A program made the position numbers and the translations under genes. This document shows, one piece after another, positions 15,897 to 24,486 of a stretch of DNA of 64,000 nucleotides. The notes beneath the pieces were generated by a model that saw only the letters and a list, made by a program, of their open reading frames with translations, ran no database searches and was not told the DNA's origin. The first letter of the stretch is position 1. Each line of letters starts with the position of its first letter. Source of the DNA: Streptococcus mitis (lineage in GTDB: Bacteria > Bacillota > Bacilli > Lactobacillales > Streptococcaceae); the NCBI RefSeq assembly GCF_001281025.1, contig NZ_CP012646.1:1827001-1891000 (forward strand), written 5' to 3'.

Positions 15897-17186
15897 TTAA
15901 TAAACATGTTTAGATACGACTATACTATTTGGTTTTTCAAACTCTCGGTCAAGGTAAGCTTGGTAAGTTCCTGGTGCGATAAATCCTTTGGGTGAGAGGA
16001 TATCGGTGCCAGCCTGACCGACTATGGTATCAGCCAAGAGCACACAGTTTGTAGATAAGACAAAGTAGGATTTAAACTTAGATTTGATAAATTTATAAAG
16101 TTCCCCATCTGTCTCATGTCTGATTTTATAAGCGTAGGTGTAGTCTTCCTTACCATCACCTGTCATGATTTTATCTGCACTTGGCTCCCATGGAATCGTC
16201 AGTTGTTTCAATTCAGCCAACTTTTTCTGAACTGCTTTTTCCATTTCAGGCGTCAAATCTATCCCATAACCAAAAAGCGTTTTTTGACTCTCACGTTTAC
16301 ATAGGTCAATGTACTTGTCACGATCACAGAAATATAAGACACCATCTCCTACCATGCCAAATAAGGTCTCAGAAGACGGATCATAGTTGCCATAAGAAAT
16401 AACACGGCCTTGATAGCAGATATCCACATGACCAATTGCCGAAAACAGAGAGGTCTCAGCTGTATGAACAAAAATTTCAAGCTCCGCTGTCTTACCAGAC
16501 TTCACCATTCCAAGATGGATATCCTCTCTCTCATCAGCATTTTCCTGCATGAATTTGTTGATTTTTGCTAAAGTTCTTGCAGGGATGAGAGCGGCTAGGA
16601 CAATAGGTAAGCTAATTCTAATACGACGTTTGAGATGGTTTTTCCCAATTTCCCCTTCAAATAAGAAACCGTCACGGATATTGGACAGACCATAAAGGAA
16701 AAAATAAGCCCCTAATACAAAGAGTTGAAAGACAGAATTTCCTGTAGAGGACAAAAGACTAGTCCCACCAAGAAAAACTAGTACGAGTCCATCTAGTAAG
16801 AGACGAAAACGAGGTCGAATTTTGTTTTTGCGGTAGAGAACATAGGTGACAAGGTTAATACTAGCATGAAAAATCTGATAAACTCCAATCACAAGAGCCA
16901 AAATATAAATCGGCACATCCGTCGCAAGATTGGAGCCAAGCAAATATCCCAGCACTAACAATTTAACCAGTGCAACTCCCAAGGTATCCGTTGACTGGCT
17001 TTTTTTGAAAACTCTTAATAGCAAATCTACGACCGTTGCTATCCAAGCTAAAAACAGAACCAGGCGAATAACTGTTACTGGCAACCAAGTCCCCGTGACC
17101 ATCAAGATGAGACCTAGCAGAACAAACAAGAACCCCTGAGCAAGTAATTTCTTACCTGTCAGACCTAAAGATAGAATTTTCGCCAT
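15897..17186 (-). CDS. DUF308-type membrane protein with C-terminal permuted papain-like domain
   Basis: A 429-residue protein. The ATG at 17186 is preferred over a TTG six codons upstream, because GAAAGG lies at the proper distance before it. Residues ~1-185 hold about six DUF308-like membrane segments. The C-terminal ~230 residues are soluble. They contain a conserved-looking His in AIGHVDICYQGRV and, later, a Cys in STNCVLLAD. His-before-Cys order with these contexts resembles circularly permuted NlpC/P60-type (YiiX/DUF4105-like) hydrolases. This is inference; no family assignment was checked. Operon with the AI-2E family gene. Confidence 0.8.
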   Translation of the reverse strand: MAKILSLGLTGKKLLAQGFLFVLLGLILMVTGTWLPVTVIRLVLFLAWIATVVDLLLRVFKKSQSTDTLGVALVKLLVLGYLLGSNLATDVPIYILALVIGVYQIFHASINLVTYVLYRKNKIRPRFRLLLDGLVLVFLGGTSLLSSTGNSVFQLFVLGAYFFLYGLSNIRDGFLFEGEIGKNHLKRRIRISLPIVLAALIPARTLAKINKFMQENADEREDIHLGMVKSGKTAELEIFVHTAETSLFSAIGHVDICYQGRVISYGNYDPSSETLFGMVGDGVLYFCDRDKYIDLCKRESQKTLFGYGIDLTPEMEKAVQKKLAELKQLTIPWEPSADKIMTGDGKEDYTYAYKIRHETDGELYKFIKSKFKSYFVLSTNCVLLADTIVGQAGTDILSPKGFIAPGTYQAYLDREFEKPNSIVVSKHVY

Positions 17187-17609
17187 ATAAAAACCTTTCA
17201 ACAATAAAAATTAAACACTCCGATTAAACTGACTAGTAAATAGCCAACACTACAAACAGCCTGTGCCAGCAACATATGGTGACTAGAAATGACTGTAGTA
17301 ATGTCACCATCTTGTCTTATGCACTTCTAAAATTTGTTATATTGATTAGAAACCAGAGCTTATAAAAACTAGCTAAACTCGAGAGATAGACACAATTGCG
17401 ACGAAAAAATGTATAACCAATTCAACTTGTTAAGGTAAGAAAGCATTATTTCCAATCTATTAATTATTCATCTATTACCTATTATGACACAATATTCCCT
17501 ATAGTTCAACTTTTTACTTGTTTTTATATTACACGGACTAAAAAGTTTTCAACAGTTGATTGCATTTGTTTTAATAAGTTTTAACCTTTCTTGGTTAGAT
17601 AAAAAAAGA

Positions 17610-17640
17610 ACCATACAGTTTAGAATCTGTATGGTTTTTG
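17610..17640 (+). terminator. Terminator-like hairpin in the 17.2-17.99 kb gap
   Basis: ACCATACAG (17610-17618) pairs perfectly with CTGTATGGT (17627-17635), followed by TTTTT and preceded by an A-run, so it can work in both directions. The rest of 17187-17609 shows no gene. Confidence 0.75.
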
Positions 17641-17742
17641 CCCCACTTTTGTCCCATTTTTAAATCATGACATTGAAAATACCTAAAATCACTTATATTT
17701 CAATATTTTTAATTGCTCTCAATATGAAAGTCCTTTCCAAAT

Positions 17743-17826
17743 CCCTGTAGGGGGCATCTAAATACAACAGGAAAAAGCCTTGATTTACTAGGCTTTTTTG
17801 TGTATCTGTTCTACTTTTGTTCTACC
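17743..17826 (+). repeat. Relic attachment site with element left-end remnant
   Basis: CCCTGTAGGGGGCAT (17743-17757) matches the tRNA-Lys 3' end. It is followed by the flank ACAGGAAAAAGCCTTG, a terminator hairpin, and at 17807-17826 an exact copy of the integrase-end 20-mer, continuing CAATGGATA where the live element has CAACGGATA. So a few bases of an integrase gene end survive here with no integrase body. Confidence 0.75.
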
Positions 17827-17919
17827 AATGGATAGTAAAGATATAATTTTGTGAACACCCTTTCCAGACAGCTCTAATCTGATTGCACTTAAAATTTTAA
17901 AAAATTTAAAACAAAAGTC

Positions 17920-17968
17920 TTGCTTTTCTTTTTATTTTTGATATACTTGTTCTTGTATCTGATACAAG
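17920..17968 (+). promoter_or_regulatory. Autoregulated promoter of the Rrf2 gene
   Basis: TTGCTT (17920-17925), 16-bp spacer, TATACT (17942-17947). A perfect palindrome CTTGTATC-T-GATACAAG (17952-17968) covers the expected transcription start. A near copy lies upstream of the next gene. Confidence 0.8.
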
Positions 17969-17989
17969 TTTATTAAGAGAGGGATTCAT

Positions 17990-18421
17990 ATGGATACAAA
18001 ATTCTCAGTTGCTTTGCATATCTTAACAATGATTAATGAAAGCAAGGAAACATTAAGTTCTCAAGCACTAGCTATTAGTGTTGGGACTAACGCTAGTTAT
18101 ATTCGAAAGGTGATTTCCTTATTGAAAAATGCAAATTTGATTCATTCCCAGCAAGGAAAAACAGGCTATCAACTCAGTAAGCCTCCAAAGAAAATGACTT
18201 TACTAGAGATCTACTATGCTACTCAAGAAATCAATCATATTAGTTTATTCCCTGTTCATCAAAATAGTAATCCCGATTGTCCCGTTGGAAAACATATCCA
18301 AGGAGCAGTTTCACCGCTTTTCGCTAGTGCCGAATCTCAATTAGAGGAGGAATTAGCAAATCAAACTTTAGAAGATGTCATTGACAATCTATATAAACAA
18401 GCCAAACAAGTCCGAAACTGA
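17990..18421 (+). CDS. Rrf2-family transcriptional regulator
   Basis: A 143-residue Rrf2 regulator with an N-terminal winged helix (KFSVALHILTMI...SYIRKVISLLKNANLI) and the GYQLSKPP wing typical of the family. There is a single cysteine in NPDCPVGK (about residue 98), so it lacks the three-Cys cluster of IscR/NsrR and would not be expected to bind an Fe-S cluster in that way. It may sense redox or an electrophile by the lone Cys. GAGAGGG lies before the ATG. Palindromes at its own promoter and at the downstream promoter suggest it represses both. Confidence 0.9.
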   Translation: MDTKFSVALHILTMINESKETLSSQALAISVGTNASYIRKVISLLKNANLIHSQQGKTGYQLSKPPKKMTLLEIYYATQEINHISLFPVHQNSNPDCPVGKHIQGAVSPLFASAESQLEEELANQTLEDVIDNLYKQAKQVRN

Positions 18422-18459
18422 TTTGATAACAAGTCAGTTTTTACTGGAAATAACATATA

Positions 18460-18482
18460 CTTGTATCAGATACAGGTATAAT
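18460..18482 (+). promoter_or_regulatory. Rrf2 operator and promoter of the oxidoreductase operon
   Basis: CTTGTATC-A-GATACAGG (18460-18476) matches the upstream palindrome except at one arm position and directly abuts a TATAAT -10 (18477-18482). No clear -35 is seen. Confidence 0.75.
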
Positions 18483-18512
18483 AATCATATTAAAAAAGAA
18501 AAGAGAAAACAC

Positions 18513-19517
18513 ATGAAAGCCGCACAACACACTACTTATAACAAAAATAATATCACACTGAACATCACAGAAATCGCTAAACCAAGTATTACAGAAAAAG
18601 AAGTTTTAGTTAAAGTCACCGCAGCCGGGGTTAATCCTCTCGATAACATGATCTCTCGTGGTGAGGTTAAGATGATTGTTCCTTACAAACTTCCTCAAAC
18701 TGCAGGTAACGAAGTGGTTGGAATCGTTGAGGCGACAGGTAGACAAGTCAAAAATTTCAAAGTCGGAGACCGAGTTTTTGGCCGTCTGCCACTTGATCAT
18801 ATCGGCGCCTTTGCAGAATACGTAGCTGTCGATAGCCAAGCCTTAGCCAAGGCTCCAGACTATCTATCAGACGAGGAAACTGCTGCTGTTCCTCTTACTG
18901 CCTTGACTATCATGCAGGCTCTTGACCTCATGGGCGCTCAAGCTGGGAAAACGATCTTTATTTCTGGTGGTACTGGAGGAGTTGGTGGAATGGCCATTCC
19001 AATTGCCAAGGCCAAAGGTTTGAAGGTCATTATAAACGGTTCTGGAGATAGTGCTGAGCGTGTGTTGAAACTAGGAGCAGATAGATTTATCGATTACAAA
19101 ACAGAGGATTATACAAAAACTGTTAGTCAGGTGGATTATGTCCTCGATACTCTCGGTGGAGCTGAAACTGAAAAACAAATGTCTATCATGAAAAAAGGTG
19201 GTCATCTTGTTTCACTTCGTGCCATGCCAAACGGTGCCTTTGCCAAACGCATGAATCTACCAAAATGGAAACAGATTATTCTAGGCCTAGCAGGTCGCAA
19301 ATTTGATAAGATGGCGGAAAAATATGGCGTCCACTACCATTTTATCTTTGTAGAAAGCAATGGCGCTCAATTACAAGAGGTAGCTGACCTCTTTAGTAAA
19401 TTAGAAATCAAACCCTCTATCGATACAGTTTATCCATTTGAAGAGGTAAATAGCGCATTAGACAAGGTCGCTAATGGTCGCTCACGTGGAAAAACAGTCC
19501 TCAGCTTTAAGAAATAA
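18513..19517 (+). CDS. NADP-dependent quinone/zinc-type alcohol dehydrogenase
   Basis: A 334-residue medium-chain reductase of the quinone oxidoreductase group. The ATG at 18513 is chosen because it follows the operator/-10 and matches the usual N-terminus; an upstream in-frame start overlaps the Rrf2 gene. The GroES-like N-terminal part has AAGVNPLDNMI. The Rossmann motif is SGGTGGVGGMAIPIAKAKG (about 147-165). No structural-zinc Cys cluster is visible, so it is probably zinc-independent. It would reduce quinones or reactive enals with NAD(P)H. First gene of an operon whose next two genes are broken. Confidence 0.9.
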   Translation: MKAAQHTTYNKNNITLNITEIAKPSITEKEVLVKVTAAGVNPLDNMISRGEVKMIVPYKLPQTAGNEVVGIVEATGRQVKNFKVGDRVFGRLPLDHIGAFAEYVAVDSQALAKAPDYLSDEETAAVPLTALTIMQALDLMGAQAGKTIFISGGTGGVGGMAIPIAKAKGLKVIINGSGDSAERVLKLGADRFIDYKTEDYTKTVSQVDYVLDTLGGAETEKQMSIMKKGGHLVSLRAMPNGAFAKRMNLPKWKQIILGLAGRKFDKMAEKYGVHYHFIFVESNGAQLQEVADLFSKLEIKPSIDTVYPFEEVNSALDKVANGRSRGKTVLSFKK

Positions 19518-19530
19518 AAAGGAAAACACA

Positions 19531-20368
19531 ATGTCATATCTTACAACTAAAAATCAATACATCACAGTCGACGGGAACAAAATAGCTTATCGCGAACTTA
19601 GTAAAAGTAAATCAAAACTACCTCTTCTGATGCTGGTCCATTTGACAGCAACTCTCGATAACTGGGATCCTAAACTCTTAGACTTGATTGCTGAAAAGCA
19701 CCATGTCATTGTAGTCGATCTTCCTGGAGTAGGAGCCAGTCAGGGCAAAGTTGCTCCGACGATTCCTGGAATGGCTAAGCAGACAATTGACTTTGTAAAA
19801 GCGCTTGGTTACGATAAAATCAATCTTCTTGGCCTTTCTATGGGAGATATGATTGCCCAAGAAATCATCAGAATAAATCCTACTCTAGTCAATCGTTTAA
19901 TCTTGGCTGGAACAGGACCTCGAGGCGGAAAAGAGGTCGATAAGGTCACAGGGAAAACCTTTAACTATATGTTTAAAGCGGGACTCGAGCGCATCGATCC
20001 TAAACGCTATATCTTCTATAATCATGATGAACAAGGGAAAATTGAAGCTTTGAAAGTCCTAGGACGAATGGGTTATAAGAACAAAGGAATTTGCGGATAA
20101 AGACATGAACCTACCAGGATTCCTAACTCAACTCAAAGCTATTAAACGTTGGGGAAAAGATTCGCAGGACGACCTTCAATTCATCACCCAACCAACCTTA
20201 ATCGTCAACGGGGATAAGGGTATGCAGGTTCCAACGGAAAATTCTTATCACATGCATGAAAAAATCAAAAATAGTAAACTCATCATCTATCCAAATGCTG
20301 GCCACGGTTCGATTTTCCAATATGCAGACGAATTTTCAAAAGAACTACTGGCTTTCTTGGAGGACTAA
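19531..20368 (+). pseudogene. Alpha/beta hydrolase, frameshifted
   Basis: The start ATG at 19531 follows AAAAAGGAAA. Residues 1-180 show an alpha/beta hydrolase N-terminus: strand MLVHLT, DLPGVGASQG and the nucleophile elbow GLSMG (Ser103). At 20086-20087 an extra G in ACAAAGGAATT shifts the frame and leads to a stop at 20098-20100. Deleting one G restores NKEFADKD and joins the second part (20105-20368), which has the catalytic His in NAGHGS. The lesion separates the Ser from the His, so the product should be inactive unless the read contains an error. Confidence 0.85.
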
Positions 20369-20369
20369 T

Positions 20370-21248
20370 ATGGTCAAAACGATTCTGATTACAGGTGCTA
20401 CTGACGGTATCGGTAAACATTTGGCAAAGAAATTGGCCAGTAAAGGGCATCATGTCATCCTCCATGGTCGAAATCCCCAAAAACTTGAGCTGGTGCTTCA
20501 AGAGGTTCGGGCAGTTTCCTTGAGAGGGAGAGTTTCTAGCTACTTGGCAGATTTTTCAAAATTAGACGATGTTTATCGATTTGTAGAGGAAATCAAGAGA
20601 GAATTTCAAAGTATTGATGTCTTGTTTAACAATGCAGGCCTGTATGCCGGAAAAGAACGAAAAGCGAGTGCTGAAAATGTCGAGTTGACTTTTATGCTAT
20701 CTGTTCTGGTTCCTTATATTTTAACAACTGAGCTAAGTCCCTTGTTAGAAAAAGCGGCTGACGGCCGTGTCATTAATACTTCTTCCTATATGCATCATTT
20801 TGCCAAGGTCAAGGATTTAGACTTTGGATTTGAGAACAACTATAATCCCGGATTGGCCTACAATAATTCCAAACTTTACACTATTTGGATGACACGTTAT
20901 CTGTCCAGAGACTTCTTTTTAAGTGGTTCAAGCATCACCGTCAATTCTTACCATCCTGGCTTGATTTCAACCAACTTAGGGAATGATTCCAGTGATGAAA
21001 AGACGAAAAAGTCTCTCTTTGGACGCTTGATGAAGTCATTTTCCAAAAATCTAGACTAGGGAATTAAAACAGGCTACTACCTCACCTTATCAGAAGAAGT
21101 CACTGGTTTGACAGGCTATTATTTTGATGAGAAGAAAGTGAAATCTGTATCTGAAAAAGGCTATACTTTTGAGAAAGCTCGAGATTTAATCGATTACTGT
21201 GATGATAAAATTGAGTTATTTAAACAGAAATCTGCTCTGCTTAATTAG
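20370..21248 (+). pseudogene. Short-chain dehydrogenase, in-frame nonsense codon
   Basis: An SDR with start ATG 20370 after GGAGG. Cofactor motif TGATDGIG (residues 8-15), NNAG, and catalytic YNNSK are all present. An amber codon at 21057-21059 (codon 230) interrupts it. The same frame continues after it without a break (GIKTGYYLTLSEEV...) to the natural stop at 21246-21248, giving 292 residues. CAG to TAG is the simplest change. The truncated 229-residue protein keeps the catalytic core but loses the C-terminal part. Confidence 0.88.
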
Positions 21249-21249
21249 A

Positions 21250-21289
21250 AAAAAGTTCTCTTTCCATTTTGCTAGAAAGAGAACTTTTT
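21250..21289. terminator. Terminator between SDR relic and susH
   Basis: A near-perfect 15-bp stem (21250-21264 with 21275-21289) reading AAAAAGTTCTCTTTC on the left arm. T-runs on both strands make it bidirectional for the convergent genes. Confidence 0.88.
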
Positions 21290-21312
21290 CTTTAGGAGAA
21301 ATAACTTAATTT

Positions 21313-22632
21313 TTAATCAATTCGTGATAGCTCAGCTGGCACTGTTAAGTAATAAGTTGCAGTCAAGCTTGCTTCACCTTGATTGACAAAAATCTCGATG
21401 GAATTTTTATCTAGAACAACTTCCAATTCTTTAGCTTCAATATCTACATACCGTCGACTAGTGTCCTTTTCTTCTTCACCTAGAATTTTTTGAACAAGAT
21501 GGCTACGATCAATGTAAACTTGCTGCGCATTACTGTCATAACCAAATTCAAGATAATCTGTATCATTTCCTAAGTGGTAATGACAATTTTTATCTATTTG
21601 GATTTGATATTGGCCTTTTTTAACAGGGAATTGTCTTAGTTTGCCATCTTCCAATCTTAGAATTCTAGGTAAAGTCATGGCACATGCCCATTTGTGTTCT
21701 TGGTCATGGGTTGGAAGGGTACGCCCCCATGTCTGCATCCAAGCAATCAGGATAAGACGATTTTGATCATCCAACAATGTTTGAGGCGCATAGAAGTCTT
21801 GACCATGATCAATTTCTTGAACTGATTCTGGGATAAAACGTTTTTCTCCCCAATCTACCTTACCCGTGAACAAAACCGATGAGTTGATGTTATGATATGA
21901 GTCTCCCTCACGCTGATAACGCATGGGTGACATAATAAGGCAATCTTTCCCATCTAACTCGAAGTAATCTGGGCATTCCCACATAAAGCCTTGATGTTCT
22001 ACCCCTTTTAAAAAGATGGATTCGAACTGCCATTCTACTAGGTTATCGGACCCTAGTAGAACGATACAGCCTACATTATCCTTGTGTTTGGCAGCTACTA
22101 CGGAGTAATAGCGTCCATCTTTTTCAAAGAGTTTTGGATCACGGAAATCAGCAGCAATCAACTCATCTGGCAAATCTGCTCCAGTTGCGACTGGATTTTG
22201 TTCAATCTTTTCAAAGTGAATCCCGTCATCTGAAAATGCCATATTTTGAACTTGACGAACACCTGTTTCTTCTTCGATATGTCCAGTGTACATGAGCCAG
22301 AGGCGATCATCCTTGACAATGGCAGAGCCTGAGAAGCAACCATTTCGGTCATAATCTTGGTCAGGAGCAAGTGCCACTGGCAAGTGCTCCCAAGTCACCA
22401 AGTCCTTACTTTTAGCATGTCCCCAGTGCATAGGCCCCCAAACACTATTATATGGATAGAATTGATAAAAGAGATGGTATTCTCCACGAAAATAGACAAA
22501 TCCATTTGGATCATTGATCCAACCAATCTCAGCTGAAAAATGTTCTTCAGGCTTATATTGAGTATTTACGAGATGTTTATTTTCTGCTATAAAACGATTG
22601 GCTTTTTCTACTGTAAATGTTTTATTTATCAT
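21313..22632 (-). CDS. susH: Sucrose-6-phosphate hydrolase / GH32 fructosidase
   Basis: A 439-residue GH32 enzyme, cleaving sucrose or sucrose phosphate to release fructose. Nucleophile motif WINDPNG (about residues 38-44), transition-state FRDPK and acid/base MWECPDY are all present. There is no signal peptide, so it acts in the cytoplasm on imported sugar. It ends the sus operon, 9 bp after the permease gene. In S. pneumoniae this gene and its neighbours form a second sucrose locus with an ABC importer, distinct from the scr PTS locus. Confidence 0.93.
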   Translation of the reverse strand: MINKTFTVEKANRFIAENKHLVNTQYKPEEHFSAEIGWINDPNGFVYFRGEYHLFYQFYPYNSVWGPMHWGHAKSKDLVTWEHLPVALAPDQDYDRNGCFSGSAIVKDDRLWLMYTGHIEEETGVRQVQNMAFSDDGIHFEKIEQNPVATGADLPDELIAADFRDPKLFEKDGRYYSVVAAKHKDNVGCIVLLGSDNLVEWQFESIFLKGVEHQGFMWECPDYFELDGKDCLIMSPMRYQREGDSYHNINSSVLFTGKVDWGEKRFIPESVQEIDHGQDFYAPQTLLDDQNRLILIAWMQTWGRTLPTHDQEHKWACAMTLPRILRLEDGKLRQFPVKKGQYQIQIDKNCHYHLGNDTDYLEFGYDSNAQQVYIDRSHLVQKILGEEEKDTSRRYVDIEAKELEVVLDKNSIEIFVNQGEASLTATYYLTVPAELSRID

Positions 22633-22641
22633 AAGTATATC

Positions 22642-23496
22642 CTATTTTATTCCAGTTCCGGAACCACCCAGACCTTGAACAATATATTTCTGAGCGACTA
22701 CATAGACCAAAATCAACGGAATCGTTGAAATAGTTAATACAGCCATTACCTGATTGATATAAACTGGTTGAGTTGTATTAATAGTTGTAATTGCAACCTG
22801 CATTGAAAATTTAGAAGAATCTGTCAAAACCATCAATGGCCAAATATAATCATTCCAGCTTGAAATAAATGATAAAACACCAACTGTAGCAACTGCAGGT
22901 TTAGACATTGGAAGCATAATTCTAAAGAAAATTCTAACGATACTTGCTCCGTCCATCTTTGCAGACTCAAGAATCTCTTCTGGAATTGCAATAAAGAAAT
23001 TCCTAAATAAGTAAATATTAAATACACTCGCCAATCCTGGAATAATAACTGCAAGACGATTATTGACCAAACCTAAGGAATTGATAATGGTAAATTGTGG
23101 AATTAACACAGTTTCTACTGGAATAATAAGTAAAGCAAGTAAGAAACCAAACAAAATTTTCTTACCTGAAAAATTTACTTTTGCAAAAGCGAAACCGGCC
23201 AGTGCATTGACAATAATAGAACCAATAGCAAACGTTCCAGCATAAAAAATGCTGTTCCCTAGATATGTAAAAATACTAAAGCGCTCAAATACTTCCTGAT
23301 AAGGTTTAAACCAATCAGCGGGATTTAAACTTGGTAAGAAGGCTTGCCAACTAGTCAAATTTTTATAAACATCCGCTTCTGGCTTCATAGCTGAAACTAC
23401 CATCCAAACCATAGGAAAAAGGAAGAGTCCTGCCAATAAAGTTAACAGAATATATTCTAAGATTGTTGTTGGTTTAAATCGTTTCATCTTAGTCAT
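22642..23496 (-). CDS. susT2: Sucrose ABC transporter permease (MalG-type)
   Basis: A 284-residue inner membrane permease with six membrane segments and the EAA loop near AIPEEILESAKMDGASIVRIFFRI (split here for family reading only in part: IPEEILESAKMDGAS). It belongs to the CUT1 carbohydrate ABC importers. It overlaps susT1 by 8 bp. No ATPase gene lies in the locus, so a shared CUT1 ATPase such as MsmK would energise it. Confidence 0.92.
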   Translation of the reverse strand: MTKMKRFKPTTILEYILLTLLAGLFLFPMVWMVVSAMKPEADVYKNLTSWQAFLPSLNPADWFKPYQEVFERFSIFTYLGNSIFYAGTFAIGSIIVNALAGFAFAKVNFSGKKILFGFLLALLIIPVETVLIPQFTIINSLGLVNNRLAVIIPGLASVFNIYLFRNFFIAIPEEILESAKMDGASIVRIFFRIMLPMSKPAVATVGVLSFISSWNDYIWPLMVLTDSSKFSMQVAITTINTTQPVYINQVMAVLTISTIPLILVYVVAQKYIVQGLGGSGTGIK

Positions 23497-24391
23497 CCTC
23501 CTTCAGAACGCGACGTTGTACTAAGCTAATCATACCAATTAACGTTGTAAATACTAAAGCGATTGAGCTAGAATATCCTACAAGACGATCAGTAAAACCT
23601 TGTTGATAAATATAGTACACCATAGTAATTGTTGAGTTTAATGGCCCACCTTGCGTCATAACCATTGGTTGTACAATCAGCTTAAAAGCAGAAATTAAAG
23701 TTGTTAACAATACAAACAGGGCTGTTGGTTTTAGTAGAGGCATCGTGATATAACGAAACTGAGCCCATTTTGAGAATCCATCTAATTCAGCAGCTTCATA
23801 GACATCTTGTGGAATATTCTGCATTCCTCCTAAAAATAAAAGCATCTGATAACCTGCACCCTGCCAAGCAGAAACAAAAACAATTGCATACATAGCTTGT
23901 TTAGGACTAGTCAAGAAAGGTTGAGAAGCAATACCTACCTTATTTAAAATAGCATTTAATAAGCCACTATTTGGATTTAAAAGATAAAGCCAAAGAATAG
24001 AAATAACTACCAAGGACATGACAACTGGAGCAAAAAAAGCCACTTTAAAAAACATATTCCCTTTGCGCTTTTTATTAACAATCAAAGCCATTCCTAAGGC
24101 TGCTCCCAATTGAACTGGAATAATCCAAACAACAAATTTCAACGTATTCAAGAAGCTCTTTAAGAAAATCGGATCCTTTATTAATCGAATAAAATTTTCA
24201 AGTCCAACAAATTTTCTTTCATCTGGTGTCAACAAATAATAATCTGTAAAAGCGTAATAAATGACCATTCCAACTGGAATTACTAAAAAGATACCTAATA
24301 AAATTAAAGCTGGAGCTAAAAAACTATAACCTAGTATGTTATCCTTTATTTTTTCACGTCTTTTTGTATCCACAACAGTTTCTTTACTCAT
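23489..24391 (-). CDS. susT1: Sucrose ABC transporter permease (MalF/UgpA-type)
   Basis: A 300-residue permease with six membrane segments and an EAA loop containing YEAAELDGFSKWAQF. The ATG at 24391 is chosen because GGAG lies six bases before it; an ATG two codons upstream overlaps that site. It pairs with susT2 to form the membrane channel for the substrate delivered by SusX. Confidence 0.92.
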   Translation of the reverse strand: MSKETVVDTKRREKIKDNILGYSFLAPALILLGIFLVIPVGMVIYYAFTDYYLLTPDERKFVGLENFIRLIKDPIFLKSFLNTLKFVVWIIPVQLGAALGMALIVNKKRKGNMFFKVAFFAPVVMSLVVISILWLYLLNPNSGLLNAILNKVGIASQPFLTSPKQAMYAIVFVSAWQGAGYQMLLFLGGMQNIPQDVYEAAELDGFSKWAQFRYITMPLLKPTALFVLLTTLISAFKLIVQPMVMTQGGPLNSTITMVYYIYQQGFTDRLVGYSSSIALVFTTLIGMISLVQRRVLKEDD

Positions 24392-24486
24392 ATCCATCTC
24401 CTTTAATCATATATATCAAACTAGGCTATTAACAAGAAAGGGGAAGGTAGTTCCAAACATTTTCCTTCCTCCTTCCTTTTTACAGA

